Assembly: GCA_029962745.1 (NCBI GenBank)
Contig: CM057169.1
Span: 20,242,143 to 20,306,142, forward strand
Length of the DNA stretch: 64,000 nt
From: Echinometra lucunter
Taxonomy: Eukaryota > Echinodermata > Echinoidea > Camarodonta > Echinometridae
Reading direction: 5' to 3'
Part shown: positions 30,836-41,956 of the stretch, in pieces
Layout of the letters: each line of letters begins with the position of its first letter
Position numbering within the stretch: the first letter of the stretch is position 1
The notes under the pieces: generated by a model
Database searches by the model: none
Told to the model about the DNA's origin: nothing
The model's input: the letters and a program-made list of their open reading frames with translations, nothing else
Position numbers and translations under genes: made by a program

Positions 30836-32744
30836 TTTCATACGATGCAGCACCCATCACGTACGTGGCCGAAGCACTTTCACATTACATGTATATATTT
30901 ATATATATATATTTATTTTTTTTTTTTTTTGGGGGGGGGGGCTTGTAGCCCTCCTTTTTACAAAATCCTAGATCCGCCTCAGAATCGCATTGTTATCACG
31001 TAATGAGCTGATGACGTATATGATTATGGGGTTTAACATTCAGTATGCCACTTATAGGCAGAACCTTGATCTCTCTCCTTCTCAGTGTGGGCTTAGCTTG
31101 TCATCGTTTTCTAATTAAGACGTCTCTTCATGCATGTCCTTGCTCTGTGACCTTTGAAATAAAATTAGATGATGTTCACTGTCTGCATTTTCCCTATAAA
31201 CTACTATGACATTATCTGCACGACTCATCATGCTCGTGGGGGTTCTTCAGTTGGATGAACATTGGACATATATAATACTTTAAAAAAGGAAGAAAATATG
31301 CATTCTTATACAGAGTACAATAGGCTCATCATAAAACTGATTTAGTCATTTTCATTTAGTTGATGCAGTTGTTGATGGTTGATGCAACTAATTATTGAGA
31401 TGATGTGGGTTGCAAAGCTGCTGGTATTAATGCTTTACTGAAAATGAAATGATGGAATGAGGATGATGATGAAAATGATGATCATGATGATGATAATGCT
31501 GTTGATGCTGATGATCGCGATGACGATGGTGATAATGATGGAGATGATGGTTGTGGGGATGATGATTTTGAGGATAATGATGGCATGAAGGTCATATATC
31601 ATCTTACCGTTAAGGGCCTCGACCTATATCCATTCTGTCTCTAATTGTTGACGTTCTCGGTAACGCGTCATGACGCGTTTCCCTGTGATGATTGTGATGA
31701 TTGTGATGATGGAGATGATGATGATAATGATGACGATGATAAAGATGAGAATGAGGAGGAGAAGGAGGAGAAGGAGGAGATGGAGGAGGTGGTGGAGGAG
31801 GAGGAGGATAGTGGTAGTGGTGATGATGCTGATGATGACGATTGCACTGCTTCTGATGATATCGAGATGCCATTACACGTAACTCTAGAAAAGATTTGCT
31901 TGCTCAAATGAAAGCAATGGGGGAATGTTACTCAACATTCCAGAATGGAGATTGCGTCTTATTCTATCGGCCGTCTGTCGTATTTCATTTTATTGAAATA
32001 TTCCGCAAAGTGATAATAAGGAGAGCGAGGTCACATATCAGACATCGCCGATTCTCGGAAAAAGGGGTATTGATTACGAATACAATCATACTTGAAAGAT
32101 TAGCATGATTAGTATATTGCACCGTCACATAATAAAATGATGCGTGTCAGATATGTTAACTTCCGGGAAAGAACAGGCACCCTCAGAGTACAGACGTCAT
32201 TTTCAAATATTAAATACCCATGCCTCGATATTGAATCTTGTCAGAAGCGCAGGCCTGTTGGTAGCGGTACTAGCGGTTGAGGAAGTAGGGGGGGGGGCGT
32301 TCATCCCAGCATTTGAGACATGACATAGTTCTGAAGGTGAGTAAGAGAAAAATCTTTAATGACCTGTGATCAAGTTCGATATGATCAATGTGAAACTTAT
32401 CTATACATCCAGGGACGGATCAGAAATATGTGAAAAAGTCCTACAGAACAGCCAGTGGAGAACACTCCCACTGAAACGAGTCCGCCCCTACCCTCCCCGA
32501 TGTGTTATCTCCTTTGAGGACTTCCCTGTCTGCTGATAGTCACCTGTCGTCTGACATGTATCACTACTGGTCCGGGCTCTGCAATGGTAGGAGACAGATT
32601 ACCTATGCAGTCGAACATTGTTCGCATTTAAAAAATTAAAACAGCAACTACTTAATCCGTCAATTTAGTAATAATAGAGATAATGTTTCGTTTACTCAGG
32701 GTAGCCTCTTCTGTACTATCTTCTCCCAGAAATCCCTGCAATCA
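30836..32744. other. Intergenic DNA with imperfect GAT/GAG trinucleotide tracts
   Basis: GATGAT-rich stretches lie at about 31455-31590 and 31685-31860, the second shifting to GGAGGA. They create acidic or His/Pro-rich open frames on both strands. No promoter, splice or domain evidence supports a gene. A G-run is near 30931 and another near 32289. Confidence 0.6.
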
Positions 32745-32920
32745 TATGATTACCCCGGCTTTAGCACGGCAACCGTAGCGTTCAGTACATTCAAAAGAAT
32801 AAATCTAATACCATGTACCCACCATCTACACCTGGATCGAGTGTGGTAAATACAGATTACTGTCTTGCCAAAGGACATTAGTTCTGCACCTGGGATTCGC
32901 ACCCTGTTTTTCAGTATTCA
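32745..32920 (-). repeat. tRNA-derived SINE, reverse copy
   Basis: On the minus strand: GGTGCGAATCCCAGGTGCAG (box B-like), ACTAATGTCCTTTGGCAAGA, CAGTAATCTGTATTTACCAC, GTAGATGGTGGGTACATGG and AGCCGGGGTAATC. The same blocks in the same order form the SINE at 689-942. The box A end is missing or diverged. Confidence 0.7.
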
Positions 32921-33188
32921 TAGATTGAGTGTACTATTGTAAGGAGGTTCCGAAATTCGTACGCTAATAAGATTTCTTTATGTTTATTTCTTTATTCATT
33001 TATTCATTTTCCAATCATGGGACGTATAGGCCCTAAAGAAGCTGTTTTTGGCAGCTACTTAGCTAACATAGAAATCGCAAACCAGTTGTTAGGTATGGGT
33101 TTCTGTTTTCTTCGGCACTATACGTTGCTCGTATTCAACCTATAACAATAATTTACATAAGACACGTATATCATAGAGAAAACATATG

Positions 33189-33846
33189 TGACCCTCCACC
33201 ACAAAACGACCAATAAGTAGGAAATTTTGGCTTTTCTAATTCTGACAGAATCTGAAAGCCCAGATTCTAAGCTTTAAAATTTTGTTTAACTTGGCCTGTA
33301 TGGATAATGCTAACCCTTTCAAATTCTAGTAAGATTGTCAAAAAATCGGACAAGCTAATGAACAGAATAATGGAGAAAACCGGCTCTAAAGAAATGGGAC
33401 TATTCAGAACCGCTGAGCCGTGTCCTATTGTCCGGTGGCAGAGGAGGGTGACTCAAATCTCCCTAGCAACCGGTATGAAGGGATTATCAGATTTGAGTGA
33501 AACTTGACACATCTTTTGTTCAGATATTGATTTCAACTTCCTGTGAGTTTGAACTTCTTACATTGCATAGGTTTTTTTCAGTTAAGTGGGGTTGTTTTAA
33601 ATATTCAATGTCAAGGCGGAATTGCGAACCTTTTCTGGTTGCGACTGGAAAAAGGAGTCATTTTAAAACTAAGAAAAACCATATGTCTACTTCTGACTCT
33701 GAAAATTCGCCAGATGGTACATGGATAGTTACACTTCCAAAAAATACCAAAAACCAAAAATCGACTTTCCAGCACCATTTTGGCTATTTTGGCTCTTTAC
33801 GCGGAGTCCCATTGCGACTTATTGGTCGTTTTGTGGGGGAGGGTCA
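33189..33846. mobile_element. 658-bp non-autonomous DNA element with 30-bp inverted ends
   Basis: Left end TGACCCTCCACCACAAAACG then ACCAATAAGT; the right end is its inverse (ACTTATTGGTCGTTTTGTGG then GGGAGGGTCA), one mismatch in 30. The interior holds two open frames of 66 and 138 codons without recognisable transposase motifs. Target duplication is not clear. Confidence 0.7.
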
Positions 33847-33979
33847 TATACATTTCCTTTTTTGCGTACATTCTGAAAACGTCAATTTACTAAAGCTGTG
33901 CGTCTTATTTTAGTGGGGTTTTTTTTTCTTAAAAGGGTGGACATGCCCGGATGTTAACATGGCCTTGACTTATTCCTCA

Positions 33980-34225
33980 CAATCTAATAACACATACATA
34001 CACACACCTTGTATATTATCTCTATTATATATTATGTCAACATACTACCTGCAAAATATTTTCTGAAATATGTCATTTTTCGTGTGTTGGATATGTGTTC
34101 TAGAAATCTTCACAGCTGATACCTTTCTTACATGCCTTGGCTTCTTATTCATCACCAGGTAATAACACATACACCTTCATGAGAAAATGTCTGTGTACTC
34201 CTATATCTTATTATATTCCAATGTA

Positions 34226-34299
<74 letters not shown>

Positions 34300-35690
34300 T
34301 AAATCTACACCGGTTTTGATAGATATAAATGGATGCCCGAAATATTGGAAATATTTACATCTTTGCAGTTTTTTTCTTCTACATTCTTCTTGCCCATTTA
34401 AATATTTGCACACACACACACACACACAAACATACATCTATCATATAAAATATATTCTGAAATATTTCATCTATGATGTGCTGTATATATTGAGCTTTAC
34501 AGAAATTCGCACATGGATACCTTATATTTATGCTTTGACTGGATTCATCGCAAGCTTATCAAACTTCGCTTTCATGAGAAAAAGAAACGCTTTGCTCCCT
34601 CGCCTTCGAGCTTCTTCGGAAATTTTTACACGTCTTGCCCCCCCCCCCCCTCCCCCTAAGAAAAAATATCTGCGTACGGCCCTGGTAATACCTATCTATT
34701 TTTGTATACTCTGATGTGATCTACTGTTATACATTTCCTGTGAAACATATTCTGAAATCTTTTATTCAGATGTGTCGCATACGCGTTATGCTAAACATGG
34801 TAAAAACTTCACATTTCTGCCATCACATTCCTATCATTTATGCTTTGACTTGTTCATCATAAGCTATTGTATGCGCCTTCGTGAAGAAATATAATATATC
34901 CATAATATCTTTATCTATGGTCTTTATTCTCTGTAGTACCTGCAAATATGTGTTATTTTCGTGTGTTGTTTACTATTTTATGTCTTGCGTCTTCGTGAGA
35001 AATGTAATATCTGTATATATCTGTCATTTCTTTATACTCTGTTTTAATACAGTACCTGCAAATAATGTTATTTTCGTGTGTCGTACATAAGCTTTGCGCC
35101 TTCGTGAGAAGTGTGATCATGTATCTATATATTTGTGATGTCTTTATACTCTGTTTTAATATAAACAGTACCTGCCAATCATTATTTTCGTGTGTAGTAT
35201 ACTAGTATATATTTTGCGCCTTCGTGAGAAATGTAATATCTATATATATCTGTCATGTCTTTATACTCTGTTGTAATATAGTACCTGCAAATAATGTAAT
35301 TTTCGTGTGTTGTAAATAAGTTTTGCGCCTTCGTGAGAAGTGTGATCATGTATCTATATATTTGTGATGTCTTTATACTCTGTTTTAATATAAACAGGAC
35401 CTGCCAATCATTATTTTCGTGTGTAGTATACTAGTATATATTTTGCGCCTTCGTGAGAAATGTAATATCTATATATATCTGTCATGTCTTTATACTCTCA
35501 GCGAGTTGTGCCTGCAAAATAATATATGTTATTTTCCGTGTGTTGTATAATATGTTTTACAAAAATTGCACGTGGGTATGATAGGTACCCTGCATCATGT
35601 CTCTGTATGCATGATATGTTTGCATGAATGCTTTGACTCTATTCAACACAAGCTAATGCCACGCACGCCTTCGTGAGAAAATATTTCCGG
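33980..35690. repeat. Tandem array, monomer about 110-120 bp, 229-bp higher-order unit
   Basis: Anchor CTTCGTGAGAA recurs near 34880, 34990, 35100, 35220, 35329, 35450 and 35669, with degenerate CTTCATGAGAA near 34173 and 34572. Two monomer types alternate (GAGAAGTGTGATCATGTATC and GAGAAATGTAATATCTATAT), so 35100-35328 and 35329-35557 are nearly identical 229-bp dimers. Shared blocks are TCTTTATACTCTGTTTTAAT and ATTTTCGTGTGTTGTA. A (TA)n run lies inside at 34228-34297. Non-coding. Confidence 0.85.
34228..34297. repeat. (TA)n microsatellite
   Basis: About 34 uninterrupted TA units inside the left, degenerate part of the tandem array. Confidence 0.95.
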
Positions 35691-36714
35691 GATGCAGATG
35701 GAGGGTGTTTTGATAGTCTCTTGGTGGAGGGAAGGATGTTGATTTAGAGAATATACATCTTGGAATGATGAATGATTGGTAGACATATTGGATTGATCTA
35801 TCCAGCCAGCCTTTGCACGCCCAGTGTATGTGGAATAGACACATAGTACCGAGACATTAAACAAATAAAGGTGGAGTTCAGAAAGCGGTCGGGGTATAAT
35901 GAATGATGTATGGTATGACCATATTATATGCATGACTGCAAACAGTGTGTAAGTTCTAAAAACATGAAAAACGGGAACCAACATTTTCATCGTCCAATTT
36001 CATGATTTCAACACATTTCTTTTCCTTATCAAGATCTTTAAACTCTTCAAATCAAATTGCTGAATCATTTCTGTAGAAAAAGTGAATGTTTTGCAGAGCT
36101 ATATCTCGTACATTCCATTATCATCAATGATCACACAAAATTCATCATCACTTTTCCCTACATTATGCATTACAAAATAGTAGGTAAGAAGGCTTTTTTT
36201 TCTGGACGCCTAAGTCTTCTGGTTTCTATTGGTAGGGCTGAATTAGCTAATTCTAAGTCGGCTTACTTCACCAAGTTTTCAACCTAATGTACCATTTCCA
36301 AAAAGACATCTATTCATCACATTAATAGGGTTCAGGGTATTTGTATGTCACTAAGATGTCACGAGTTGATTGTATTTTTAATTCGTTCGGCAGTTTGAAA
36401 AACCCATGCGTTTACCTAAGGAAGCCTCATCGGCATCAATGCTGTTATACCTTACGACTCTGTTGATATTGTAAGCTGATTTGAAATCAAAATATAAAGC
36501 CTAGAAACAGATAACGCTCCCGTAATATTGAAAGCAGGCCATCCGATATTGCAAGGACGCCATCCAATGCATTTAGAATTTTAGATTCATGTTACTCCCT
36601 GGTTTGGTTATAGGGTGTAGATAATTTGTAAGAATTAGTCTGCAAAAACAGACACCATTATTGGACCTCGGGCAGGGAGAGTATGTCATCATGGTCATGA
36701 GATGTTGATACTGG

Positions 36715-37035
36715 GGGGTGTTTCATAAAGCTGTTCGTAAAGTTACGAATGACTTTACGAACGACTTGAATACGGCAAGCCAAATGGAACTCTCAATCAT
36801 TATAAATCGCATCAGCTAAAGGTGAAATATGCAGACATAGATTAACATTACTTTTGTTTACAAACATTTGTTATTGTGAAGTTTATTTTTTGCCACAATT
36901 TAATTGAGGTCATGGGAAATGCAGTCACACTTTGTAAAAACATCAGGAAAAAAATTGGGTATCCATTAAGCACTCCATATTCCAGTCGTTCGTAAAGTCA
37001 TTCGTAACTTTACGAACAGCCTTATGAAACACCCC
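36715..37035. mobile_element. MITE of the GTTCGTAAAG family, complete copy 3
   Basis: 321 bp. Left end GGGGTGTTTCATAAAGCTGT, TCGTAAAGTTACGAATGACT, TTACGAACGACTT; the right end is the inverse, ending TTATGAAACACCCC. The inverted ends extend about 55 bp. The interior contains CAAGCCAAATGGAACTCTCA and GCCACAATTTAATTGAGGTC. No open frame of note. Confidence 0.9.
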
Positions 37036-37169
37036 AAGAAATATTTTGCACAGCAGTAATGTACATATATTTTTGAATGTCATACAACGTCATACAACGG
37101 ACGGATAGACATTTATCGTCCTACATCTTGAAAGATCGACCACTGGTAAAGAGCATGTGATGCAGCTCA

Positions 37170-38075
37170 CGGTGAGATGGGGGGGGGGGGGGAGGGGGCG
37201 GCTCTGAAAAGAATAGGCTTAAATTAACCAAACTAGGAAAATGTTTACCACTTTTTCATTCCAATTCTATTCTTATATTCAACATTAAAAATGAATAGAA
37301 TATCAATGATACATAAAACAAACAAACAAAGGCAAAAACAAACAAACAAAGAAACTAAGATACAAAAGCACTGAGAGGCGTCAGCAAATTGACTGGGGTT
37401 GGGAAACAGGGATATCCCAGTAGCCTGATATCCTATGAGACCTGCTGCAGTCCAAGAGAGTCGGTGTAGTGAACCTGCATAAGAGTTTTTAGGAGGCCTA
37501 TGACTCGGGACCAACATAGCGGTCTCGTGGGCCTCGATCCCTTATTAGAAGGCAGTCTGGAAGGAGACATGCCCCTCCCCCTCCCGACGCTCATTAAGAC
37601 AAAATGGAGCGGTCTGAGTGGTTTAAAGTGCTTCTTAATTCTCTCGTTTATTTTTCTCGCTTTCTCCCCCTCTCTCCAGGGGCGCCGGAAACGGGGTGGG
37701 GGGGGGGGGGGGGGGAGGGGTGGTCGCCCCGCAAACGAATAGGTGGAGGGGCAAAAAGCATTTTCGCTCCCCACCCCTTAAAAAAAAAGAAAGAAAAGAC
37801 GACAAAATATTTATTGTGAGAATGTGGGTGAGCGCGTGTGTTTTTATAAAAGGTGAGCTCCCTGGGATGTTGCCGCCGCCCCCCCCCCCCCCCCCATCTC
37901 CAAATGCTTCCGGCGCGCCTACCTCTCTTAATAATACTATTTCATCATTTCTTTTTCGATTCAGTGGGGGCTCCCCTGCCCCTCACCGTATACCACTTTT
38001 CCAAATTATGTTTTAAGTTAAGGCAGACAAGAGGGACAGGACGCTTTTCCATGCAGTCACAGCAGGCATGCTGAT
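37170..38075. other. Intergenic DNA with long G/C runs
   Basis: G-runs near 37180 and 37698-37715 and a C-run near 37879. Overlapping Gly- and Pro-rich open frames on both strands follow these runs; no protein family is recognised. Confidence 0.55.
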
Positions 38076-38594
38076 AAATTCATTAGCCTGGATAAAGCCT
38101 GGATATGTACTAGGATTGATTAAGGTATGTGATTAATTCAAACTTGAACATGTTGCATGTAGTTTAATACCAGTTGAGTACAAGAATCCACATAATTTAG
38201 ATCGCAATCAGTGCGCCGTTGAGATCAAATGCATAATGTGGTAATATTTATCACGTGTAACATTTCATTTAGTATTTTGCTTTTTCATGTTATCATGAAT
38301 AAACATATGAACCGAATAGGGTGTTATAGGAATCATGTGTTATACATTGTGTTCAGAAAGTTTGAAGAAGACATAGGATGCCGCGATGGGGTTGCCTCAT
38401 ATGCCTGAAAGTCTATAGCTATTCAAAGGGTTATTAATTGTGTAGGACTGGGGTAGGCAGAAAACTACTAATTACCCTTTACAAAAAGAAGATCACCATG
38501 CAAACAAAACTGGAAAAGATTTGTTAACCCTAGCTTTTCAAAGATTCTAAACGACAATTATTATATTGGAAACATATTACCACATTCCCCCACT

Positions 38595-38598
<4 letters not shown>

Positions 38599-38631
<33 letters not shown>
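38599..38631. repeat. (TC)n microsatellite
   Basis: About 16 TC units following CCCTCCC. Confidence 0.95.
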
Positions 38632-38633
<2 letters not shown>

Positions 38634-39033
38634 TAACTAACATCTCACTTTTACCCACTTCTCTTGCTAATTATTTCTTGTTTCTGGTTCCTACTAAATG
38701 CAGTGTCTGAGTGGTAGCCTATTCCTGGTCATAACAGATATGGCTCCTCTAATACATGTGGAGGTGAAATAAATCGCGAGCGCCGCTGCTCAAGTCAGCC
38801 GCGAATGGCGTATTTTGAGTCGGCAATCGAGTTAGCTTCGTTTTCTTATCATGCATGCCAGCATACATGCAGGCCCAGGCAACCGGGCATGTAGATCAAG
38901 TGCACTGCATTCTATACAGATGGGCTGACCTGGGTGGAAGTCGGCCATGGACGACCGATCGCCTGACAGCTATACGCATGTCGTTCTGCACTCAAAATTG
39001 AATTAAATTAAATTTTTAGAGGGGATGGCTTGA

Positions 39034-39183
39034 TATAAACCGCGCGTAGATGGTGGTTGACAGTGTAGCGGTACCGTAATACTATTACTTATCGAGGATG
39101 GAGTCGGAAGTGATTGTAAAACAGTATTGCCGGAGCTTATAGTCGCGCATGATGGATATACTAGCAATATTCTTTGTGAAAAG
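39034..39183 (+). promoter_or_regulatory. Candidate core promoter and non-coding first exon of the cholinesterase gene
   Basis: TATAAA at 39034-39039 lies in a GC- and CpG-richer stretch (38765-39180) unlike the AT-rich flanks. About 145 bp on, GTGAAAAG|GTAAGT gives a strong donor at 39184. The next good acceptor on this strand is TTTTTTTCCCTCCAG before 41957, which opens the exon holding the cholinesterase start codon. A short upstream frame starts at ATGGAGTCGG. Inference only; a transcript start map would decide. Confidence 0.45.
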
Positions 39184-39714
39184 GTAAGTAATTGTGCTTT
39201 GTTTTTGCGGGTGAGTGAGTGCGTGTGACGATGTGCGATGCATGTCGCCTTCGTATGGTATAGACACAGTATCATGCGAAGAAGTAGCTTACAAATCTAG
39301 GCAAGATGTTAACTAAAGACTGAATAGCGCTACATAATTACCATATATAGTCTGATGCGATGTGGTATCATGTCATATGCATGAGTGATATAACGGCAGT
39401 ATTGCCATATCATGCCTGTAGCTTTCTACTGTCATGACTATACTGATCTTTTCATGCATTACCTACTCTGGTAGTTTATTATCAAAGCATGCCAAAGACG
39501 TTTCACCTTTGCTCCTTCTAATGAGGCATAGGACTCCTACACTATAATGTGTTTACCGTTTCGGGTTTGTCGTGATTTTATCAGTTAAGCGAAATGTTGG
39601 GCATGATTTGCCAATGGAATATCATTTAAGGCTGTCATTACTAACAAGTTAAGACCATACCCATTAACTTGAGAATGTGGATTCCATTTTGACGTACTAT
39701 GCATTATTATTATA

Positions 39715-39879
39715 CACTCTTAAAACAGTTGTTTAAAAATTATTTGGTTCTTTAACATGATGAAGCTACCAGCAGTTGTTTGTTTTTTTAATCCCCATAT
39801 GATTTTTAAAACAAGTTGGTATATTAAAGGTTCATATGTTTAACAACAAAATGATTTATAAACAACTGTTTTGAGAGTG
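39715..39879. mobile_element. TA-flanked MITE (mariner-type)
   Basis: CACTCTTAAAACAGTTGTTT at the left and its inverse (AAACAACTGTTTTGAGAGTG) at the right; one mismatch in the 20-bp ends. TA dinucleotides flank both sides (39713-39714, 39880-39881). 165 bp, non-coding. In the putative first intron of the cholinesterase gene. Confidence 0.8.
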
Positions 39880-41956
39880 TACAGTTATGGCAAAGCTGCC
39901 AACGATTCCTATTTGTTATATTCAAGTTTTTCAGCCTTCAAACCAATCATATGCACCCAGATCCTCTCTATTCCCCCCCCCCCCCCCGAAAACAAATTAT
40001 AGGAAAGCATATGAACTACACTATGAATTTTGTCTTAGGAAATTTCTGTTTTTGAAAGTTGGCAGTTATGTGATGGGATTATTGATATTTCTAGTTAAGA
40101 TTTATTATGAAATAAAAAAAACTCCACTAAGACTTTAAACAGTTCATAGACTTAAGTCTAAATGTGAAAACAAAAAATTTGCTGTAAAAGTAGTGTAAAA
40201 TATTTCGTCATACAATTTTAAACTAGGCCACTCATTCCTCTTTCCCCCTGGCACGCGTGTGTATTTTCCTCATAAAGCATTATGCCTTGCTCCTCTCTTT
40301 CAGCTTGGTGTGATAATAGCCAAGTCTTATTGAATTAATTCCTGCACTATTGTGTTCATCGATTTTGACCTCTTTATAATTATCATGCTTAAATAGATAT
40401 TTCTAACCGCAACAAAGCGTGGTTTGTCACTTTACCAAGTTTGTATCGAGTGAGAAATGATGCTATTACTACGATACCTGTCCCTCAGTGGTATAATTAA
40501 GTAATTATTACATTTAGCCTACTTTTTGCATGGAGCAAAATATATGTTCTGGTACTAATAATGTTACAAGAGATAAGCAACATAATCTAAGTGAGCAAAT
40601 ATTGTATACATTTTTCAACCTGAGCAAAAATTTCATAAAGGAAAGAAAGCAAGCGAGAACATATATATTATACGTGTATGTCAGTATTCTCTCATGATTT
40701 CCCACAAGTTATACGAGTGTGCGCGTGTGCTTTTTTTTGTGTGTTTGAGGGTAATGCTAAGAAATGTATATCTCTTATTTTTCTTTTATTCTTTGCCGTT
40801 TCCCCTCTTTTCTGTAAATAGGTAAGGATGTTTTACCATCCTTTCTCTATTAATCTATGAAAATGAATTTCGAAGAATTTTAGTTAATATCTTTATTCTA
40901 TAAAATGCAGAAATTCTGAGTATACTGCTAGTTATGTATCTCTATGTGGAGGTGAAACCATCATGACATTAAAATTGAGCTATTTGCTACCCTTGGGCAA
41001 AGAATGCCACCCCCCCCCCCCCCCCCTGTTCTATCCATAAATCTCATGAACTGCTGTTTACCCTGTAAACATGGTAGGTTTACTGTAAAGCAGTCTCAAT
41101 AGCTTGTTATCAGGCTATTCGCGCCTAGAGGTGAGCGATATAAGTACCACCTCCAGCCTGTCCTCATAAAAAAGCACGTCAATAACATTTAAAGGTATCT
41201 TGGTGTGTCTTCAACAGTTTGCTTCGAAGTAACTATAAAGACATCTTTTTGTGTTGATGATGTTATCGTAGACATAAGCAACCTCATTTTATTTTCAGTT
41301 CTTGAAAGGGTTTATAAGATTATTTAGATGAGAATAATGGAGAATTTTGTGTTATCACAATTTTTGTAGTTGTATAATTTTACAGTGTCGGAAAATGTGC
41401 TTATATCTTCCTTTGGTGCTATCAACACCATGCGGAGTAATTAAAATTCGAGAACAGACACCACGTAAGTTGTTCCTAGAAAGTGATGTAAGGGGAATGT
41501 TAATTTCGAAATTAGATGTCATTGGTGTGTCATGAATTGAAATAAGAATATTGTTATTTACATGCTTTATACGAGGCAAATGTTGATGAGCCATTTAAAC
41601 AGCGTTGACGTCCAACTTATTCCCTTTTTTATTTAATTTATTTTAGGCGGTACCCATTTAAATTACATGTATTATCATTGTTTAACATTCGTGTTATATT
41701 GCCTCTTGTAAATCAATAGAGATAACCAGACGTGCTTTTGATAGCTCTCCGTTCAGAAATTTCACACAAAGAAGAATTTAGTGTTACAGATTTCTTTTGC
41801 CTCCTGATCAGCGATATCATGTATAATTAATTTGTTTACACATTCGTAGAAACTGAATGGAATATGTTACTATAGGAAAGATTTACTAGATGCGTCATCA
41901 ACGTTTTACCTCAGTCATAAATTGCAGATCTTTGTATTTCATTTTTTTCCCTCCAG
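39880..41956. other. Putative first intron of the cholinesterase gene
   Basis: AT-rich with C-runs near 39974 and 41010. No conserved exon or repeat family was recognised; the open frames are short and featureless. Confidence 0.45.

Noticed and set aside
31610..31911. Asp/Glu-rich plus-strand frame and His/Pro- or Ser-rich minus-strand frames
   Set aside because: All follow from imperfect GAT/GAG trinucleotides; no conserved domain and no splice context.
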